From Amoebophrya sp. AT5.2 (lineage: Eukaryota > Sar > Dinophyceae > Syndiniales > Amoebophryaceae): 12,766 nt of DNA. This document shows positions 8,139 to 12,766 of the stretch, one piece after another. The number at the start of each line of letters is the position of its first letter. Position 1 is the stretch's first letter. The translations under genes and the position numbers were made by a program. The notes below the pieces were generated by a model. The model was not told where the DNA came from. It did no database searches and saw nothing but the letters and a program-made list of their open reading frames with translations. The DNA lies in assembly GCA_005223375.1 (NCBI GenBank), contig RXOD01005717.1, forward strand, positions 1-12,766. Reading direction: 5' to 3'.

Positions 8139-8917
8139 TGCGTTTTTCGAATTCGGATTTCACCTCCAGAAAAAGTTTTCTAGCTACTCGTCCTTCTGCA
8201 CAATTCTATCAGCTCATCCATTGCGGCAAGGGGCTGCAGCCCCGCGGCTTGAACAACACCTCATCGTGACTACCGAATTCTGCAGTCACCGTCCGATCGA
8301 GGGGTGCTAAAAGTTATTGTTCTTCTCGAAAAGTTATCGTAACAGGCTAGAGATCAGCACGTTCGTGTTTGGGAACTGGGTAAGGCACAGCATCAATCCA
8401 TTGTCGCTCCATGCTGCACGGCGGAAAACAAGATGAACGACCCCACTATGTTTTGCATGAGGAAGCAGGAGCCGGAAGGGCTCACACTAACGTCAGTACC
8501 TATCTCGTTCTGGTTCTTGTTCTCGAAAATAGAAGCGTGATAAACAGTCGAGGCCGGGGGAGTTCCTCGGGGGTGCACATGATGCCAGAAGTTCACCTGG
8601 GGACGATCACCGACAGAAGAAAGGAGAGTCAAAGTGGTCGCGATGAGTCTCGTCTCGCGATAAAGGAAATGGAAAACAGTGCCCGAACTATGCCGCAAAA
8701 AAAGGCTCACGAACATCAGTCTTTTTTTTTTTTGATTTGCCCAACTTGGGGTACAATTTCGCCACTGGCCAGGACACAACTATCAGCAGCAAAAGCAGCA
8801 CGCCGTCAGCGTTGACGATTATGGATCCCTTCAAGTTCAAATAAGGTCCAGAGTACTTAGAACGGCTTTTTCATCTTCCTCGGTTCGCGCATCAGTCGGA
8901 GTCGCGAAAGAATCGCC
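8139..8917. other. Gene-free region between the voltage-sensor and armadillo-like genes
   Basis: No credible gene was found in about 780 nt. ORFs at 8393-8779 (minus) and 8411-8815 (plus) overlap each other and lack any family pattern. A run of 13 T lies near 8721. It should hold the promoter of the voltage-sensor gene and the trailer of the armadillo-like gene. Confidence 0.6.
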
Positions 8918-11635
8918 TCAATCCGGCACCGCCTCTGGCGCTTCTAGCACCATGCCGAGGTACGTGAGTACGGTCACGTCCCGCGTTTTTCGCAGAAAGT
9001 GTTTCAGCACTTTGTTCTTGCGGCACAGGTTCCGCGTTTCTCGATCAGCGGCCAGGTGCGCGAGGCACTTGCAGATTCTTCGCTGCACATTCACTGTCTT
9101 CTCCAGCAGAGCGCTCTCCGTCTTCTCCTGCCCGTTTCCTTCTCCTTCCCCGCGGCCCCCCGTATTCCCCCCAACATCAAGAAACGGCCCGACGTGCTTG
9201 CCCACGCCCCCATCACCCAGGTCGTAGATGGACAGCACGTGGCCGGCGAAGACGGACTTCGCCTCCAATGCCGCGATCAGGAAGGGAAAAACCGACGTGC
9301 TCTGCGTCAAGTACTGGCGGAACAGGTCCTTGCGCGTGAGGTCCGCGAGCACGTCGAGCAGCAGCTCCAGGAAGTGCGGTTCCAGGCGGATCCGCCGCAG
9401 CACCGTCTGCACGACCTCCGCGCAGTCCTCGTGCTCCAAGAGTCGCCGCCCCTCCTCGGAGGCGCCCGCCGCCCCCTGCCCCACGACGTCGCGGAACGCG
9501 CACAGCAAGGGTTTTGCGAAGAAAAAACCGTACACGGAGTTCAACAGCAGCAGAAACCGGTCGTGGAACCCCAGAAACACGCAGTACAGCAGCTCCTGCA
9601 GGTAGGGAAACTCCCGCGTTTTTTCGGCCGAGTTCAGAAAGGCCATCTGCTTCAGGAACAGCACGTTGTCCGTGGTCCGAAACTGCCACCGCAGGTAGGC
9701 CGCCAGGCTCGTCACCAGCTGCTTCTTCAGCTCGGCCCGCTCCACCCCGCTGTCGTGCCCGGGCGACAGCGCGAGCTGTTCCAGGAACGGGGCCACCACG
9801 TTGAAGGTCGAGGGATCGGCGAACATCAGGTCCCAGAGGCGGTGGTTGAGCCGCAGCAGCGTGCCGACGGGGTACGCGAGGATGCGCTCCAGCAACAGAA
9901 TCTCCTGCGAACGCCGGCGGACCATCAACTCGTGCTCGTCGTCCTTCTCCTTTTGCCTCGAAGATGAAGCATCCGGCCGAGATTGAATTTGAGTTGTTGT
10001 AGAGACCAGTGTGGACAACAAAAACGTAACGTCGGCCTGCAGGTTCTCGAAACTGAAGTCCCGATCCCGGATCCGCGCCGACAGCAGCTCGCTCGCTTGC
10101 TCGCACTCGGCCCCAACCACGTTCAACCGGAGCGCCACCTGTTCTACTTCGTGGTCAGCAGGAGCCACCACACCCCGACCCGCGTCTGCTTCTACACAAC
10201 TTGTAGTGCCCAGCAGTGGCACGCCGGAGGGAAGCCGCTCCGCCGGCGAGGAAGGTTCCGCGAAACCATCGCGCATTCTTGGGTCGAAGTCGTCTTTCCC
10301 GAAGGTCACCTCTCCAAAATTTTGCGGGCCTCCAGGTGGCGAGTTTGTCGGCGGCGAGCTTGCCGGGGGCGAGCCGGTTTTCAGCCCGCCGAAATCTGGC
10401 GACGCCACCTTGCCCGGTGGGCTCGAGTACCATCGAGCCGCGAGGGCAGGCGACTGCTGCGATGCACCCGTTCTCCTCTCCGAGACAGCCCCTCCCGGGA
10501 CCCCAGCTGGTTTCAACATGCGCAGCGCCGGGTTGTCCTTCAGCAGGTTCCGCGTTTTCAAGCGGTCGTAGACCTGCAGGCCGTAGTCCGCGTCGAAAAA
10601 TTGTTTGTTCTGCCTGTAGTAGTCGTGTGCGTCCCAGAAAATCTTGGCCGGGTCCAGCAGCATGCTCTCCCAGTACGGTGCAGCAGTTGGTTCGTCCGAC
10701 AGCTTCAGCAGAATCTGCAGCGCCAGCTGCAGCCGCCGGCATTTCAGTCGCACGTCCTCGTCGTCCTCGTCCTCGCGAGGAAGCGCCAAACTGGACGAGG
10801 AAGACGAAGATGGTTGCGCTTGCGGTACTCGTGTCGATGAAGAACAACTCTGGAACAGGAGTTTCATGAGGACGAAGGTTAGTCCGTTCGCGAGCAGCAG
10901 CTCGTAGTTCTCGCAGTCGTCCAAAACCCGTTCCAAAATCGCAATTTGGATGCGCAAGTCGACGAGCGCCGAACAGTGCAACAGCCCGAGCAGCAGCCCG
11001 ATTTTCTTCGTATTGTTCGCGTTTGAGGATGCTGTTGGGCCGCTGGTAGCAGGGCTTGAGAACGTACTGCGCCACCACTCCCGGTCGTCCAGCAGTCCGC
11101 CCCTCTGTGCCACGTAGTCCAGGTAGCTGTGCAACACTGCTACTTGGCAGTCAAACTGCTCTCCTACCGCTTTTGTGGCCGCACCGTCGCCCGCTTCCTG
11201 TTCCTCCGCCGCAGATGATCCCGTTCCCGGCATTGATGTTGCGGTCCCCCCTATGATAGCACCCGTCGTTTCACCAGACGCTGTACCAGCCCGACGGTCC
11301 GCCACATTGTTCGTGTTCACCCCGGCTCCCACACAGCACACCCCGGGGCAGCACTTCACGACCCCGTTATTCGTGAACGCATCGCGCACGCGGAGAGTCT
11401 CCGGCACGTAGAAGCCGCCCGGATGCTGCTGCACGCGGAAAAAAGGCAGCGGTTCTACGGACCCCGGAAATAGCTCGTGCACATGCCGCAACACCTCCCA
11501 ACGCAACTTCCGCACCGTCCAACCCGGGTTCGCTAGGAGCAGGAACTTCAGGTCGCTGTAGTGCACGAAAAGTTTCAGCGCCCCCTCATTAACCGCCGCG
11601 TTTGCGACGTCTGCAGCCACCGAGGGGGCCATCAT
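8918..11635 (-). CDS. Large alpha-solenoid (armadillo-like) protein with possible ubiquitin-like N-terminus
   Basis: This is a single open exon of 905 residues. An in-frame TAG immediately before the ATG at 11635 fixes the start region; a second ATG follows directly. Residues 18-95 (LKLFVHYSDLKFLLL through RVRDAFTNNG) have the alternating strand pattern of a ubiquitin-like fold, a weak call. The patch CCPGVCC (95-101) follows. A Gly/Thr/Ala linker precedes a first helical-repeat block (about 162-375). A Ser/Pro-rich disordered stretch with SPP repeats spans about 380-490. A second helical block fills 497-905, with paired amphipathic helices such as RRICKCLAHLAADRETRNLC near the C-terminus, typical of armadillo/HEAT repeats. 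Such proteins are usually adaptors; no enzyme motif was seen. I do not recognise the family. It has no introns, unlike the ankyrin gene. Confidence 0.82.
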   Translation of the reverse strand: MMAPSVAADVANAAVNEGALKLFVHYSDLKFLLLANPGWTVRKLRWEVLRHVHELFPGSVEPLPFFRVQQHPGGFYVPETLRVRDAFTNNGVVKCCPGVCCVGAGVNTNNVADRRAGTASGETTGAIIGGTATSMPGTGSSAAEEQEAGDGAATKAVGEQFDCQVAVLHSYLDYVAQRGGLLDDREWWRSTFSSPATSGPTASSNANNTKKIGLLLGLLHCSALVDLRIQIAILERVLDDCENYELLLANGLTFVLMKLLFQSCSSSTRVPQAQPSSSSSSSLALPREDEDDEDVRLKCRRLQLALQILLKLSDEPTAAPYWESMLLDPAKIFWDAHDYYRQNKQFFDADYGLQVYDRLKTRNLLKDNPALRMLKPAGVPGGAVSERRTGASQQSPALAARWYSSPPGKVASPDFGGLKTGSPPASSPPTNSPPGGPQNFGEVTFGKDDFDPRMRDGFAEPSSPAERLPSGVPLLGTTSCVEADAGRGVVAPADHEVEQVALRLNVVGAECEQASELLSARIRDRDFSFENLQADVTFLLSTLVSTTTQIQSRPDASSSRQKEKDDEHELMVRRRSQEILLLERILAYPVGTLLRLNHRLWDLMFADPSTFNVVAPFLEQLALSPGHDSGVERAELKKQLVTSLAAYLRWQFRTTDNVLFLKQMAFLNSAEKTREFPYLQELLYCVFLGFHDRFLLLLNSVYGFFFAKPLLCAFRDVVGQGAAGASEEGRRLLEHEDCAEVVQTVLRRIRLEPHFLELLLDVLADLTRKDLFRQYLTQSTSVFPFLIAALEAKSVFAGHVLSIYDLGDGGVGKHVGPFLDVGGNTGGRGEGEGNGQEKTESALLEKTVNVQRRICKCLAHLAADRETRNLCRKNKVLKHFLRKTRDVTVLTYLGMVLEAPEAVPD

Positions 11636-12494
11636 CTAGACGACCACCAGGACGCGATCTTCCGATCACGACAACTGCTAAAAAGCATGCGCGTTGTGCT
11701 CGTGAAGATGAACTACCTGTGCCTACGAAACTTTCTTACTACCGATCTTGAACCGATACCCAGCCGAAGGATACGGGTGACAAATCCGTCAACGAAAGCG
11801 AAGGCTCGAGCGACACGCATGACCGGTTTGTTACGAGCTGCTCCGGTGTCCTCCGCGAACCCTCTGTCTTGCAGTTTTTCCGCCGCGACGCATCTATCGA
11901 TAGGATTTCTCTTTCCCGATTAAAGCGCGCCCATAGAAGATCAAAGTTGTGTCGCGGTTTAAATCGGTTCATTGCTGTAGACTCTTGCCAAAAAAATATG
12001 CGAAAGAGAACGGGCCTCAACTCCAGCAGACAGAAACATAAAAGTAAAGTGAAGGAATGAAATGTATGAGAGCGCGATCGTCTGGAGTGCGTGCCGGCGC
12101 AATTATGCGTACTGAAAGCAACCTACCAGTCAGCCGGTATGAGCGTGCATTCGTAATACTGTGTTTGTTTACTTACCGCCCGGGGCTGATTTGTCTTAGA
12201 CTCCGACTTTTTGCGGGTAGGTAGGCCCTCCGTACATCAAAATAAAAAACTCCACGCCCCCTGTCCTTCTGATTGATTCTGATTTTTTGATAAATTGGAG
12301 AAAATGAAGGTGTAAAACAAGATGAAGATGACGAGATAATGTATTCATTGTTTGAATTCGGCCGCACTCCCTTCCCTAGACCGCTTGCAAAACGGCTCTG
12401 CTGCTCATGCTCTTCTGTGAAATTCAAGGTGGTCTACTTGCTTCCACATTTACGACAGGTGGAACAGTCTAGAGCTAGAGCAATAGGTCTCGAA
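11636..12494. other. Gene-free region upstream of the armadillo-like gene
   Basis: About 860 nt hold overlapping short ORFs on both strands (for example 11561-11923 plus and 11739-12020 minus) without domain pattern. The 12173-12427 minus ORF is Ser-rich and unconvincing. AT content rises near 12230-12340, with GATTCTGATT repeats near 12272. It should contain the promoter of the armadillo-like gene and the 3' trailer of the beta-propeller gene. Confidence 0.55.
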
Positions 12495-12766
12495 TCACTC
12501 AAGCACGAACCACGGCTCGAAGGAAAGCGCCAACGTCGAAGGAAGGTCCGCGGGCACGAAGAAACGGCTCGAAGGAAGGTCCGCGGGCTGGTGATCTTGG
12601 TGTGGGCTGGTGATGTAATTCACGCTCACGTCACTGCTCTTGGTGTTTGCCGAGACCAGAGTTTTCCCGTCCGCCAGCAGCGCTGTGTGCCGCGGGTGCT
12701 TCCCCACCATCCAACCCGGCCCTACCATCTCCGCAGGCCCGTTCTTGCTGATCTCGTACAGGTAAA
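12495..12766 (-). CDS. YVTN-type beta-propeller protein, 3' part only
   Basis: The frame is open from the right edge to the stop at 12495 and so continues outside the window. The segment YLYEISKNGPAE followed by GKHPRHTALLADGKTL and VSANTKSSDVSV fits one YVTN beta-propeller blade (GxxPxxxALxxDGKxLxVxN then VSV). Such propellers occur in lactonase-like and cell-surface proteins; one blade does not tell function. After VSV the sequence turns repetitive (PADLPSSRFFVPADLPST), unlike a blade. A possible donor, GAC|GTGAGC, lies at 12629, so the repetitive tail may be intron and not protein. No start or complete domain is visible. Confidence 0.5.
   Translation of the reverse strand, partial: YLYEISKNGPAEMVGPGWMVGKHPRHTALLADGKTLVSANTKSSDVSVNYITSPHQDHQPADLPSSRFFVPADLPSTLALSFEPWFVLE
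12512..12614. repeat. Cluster of short direct repeats at the tail of the beta-propeller exon
   Basis: CGAAGGAAGGTCCGCGGGC occurs at 12537-12555 and 12570-12588. ACGGCTCGAAGGAA occurs at 12512-12525 and 12564-12577. GGGCTGGTGAT occurs at 12585-12595 and 12604-12614. The nested arrangement suggests recent slippage or stepwise duplication. Confidence 0.9.

Noticed and set aside
9213..10106. A 297-residue minus-strand ORF inside the armadillo-like gene.
   Set aside because: It is an Ala/Arg/Gly-rich shadow frame; the overlapping 905-residue frame has coherent helical repeats.
1..12766. Spliced-leader genes or relics, tRNA, rRNA, CRISPR and transposase genes.
   Set aside because: Reading by eye found no relict leader match, no cloverleaf, no spaced repeat array and no transposase motif; a covariance-model search was not possible.

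Overview
This window looks like nuclear DNA from a compact protist genome, most likely an alveolate of the dinoflagellate lineage, possibly a syndinian-type relative; the lineage call is inference. The reasons are these. All five recognisable genes lie on the minus strand, head to tail. Genes are interrupted by short spliceosomal introns (96-280 nt). In all six introns where reading frame and protein continuity fix both ends, the exon after the acceptor begins with G (AG|G), a feature I recall from dinoflagellate genomes. None of the six donors fits GTRAGT. The standard genetic code is used. No bacterial operon signals, rRNA, tRNA or CRISPR were seen.

Layout, described in transcription order (right to left). 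The right edge (12495-12766) carries the end of a gene with one YVTN-type beta-propeller blade and a repetitive tail. After about 860 nt without a gene comes a single-exon gene (8918-11635) for a 905-residue protein with a possible ubiquitin-like N-terminus followed by alpha-solenoid (armadillo-like) segments. Next is a single-exon gene (7122-8138) for a four-helix voltage-sensor protein that resembles Hv1 proton channels but has an altered S4. After 1.2 kb of gene-free DNA comes the most striking gene (3606-5916): two tandem von Hippel-Lindau (VHL) beta domains fused to an HExxH zinc metallopeptidase. Its 3' end contains an in-frame intron, a duplicated exon segment, direct repeats and two perfect or near-perfect hairpins. 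The last gene (1-2929) has at least six exons and encodes seven ankyrin repeats, a helical middle and a long coiled coil that reaches the left edge.

Nothing shows that the five genes work together as one pathway; their common orientation is better explained by genome organisation. The candidates for something undescribed are the VHL-metallopeptidase fusion and the repeat-derived intron at its 3' end.
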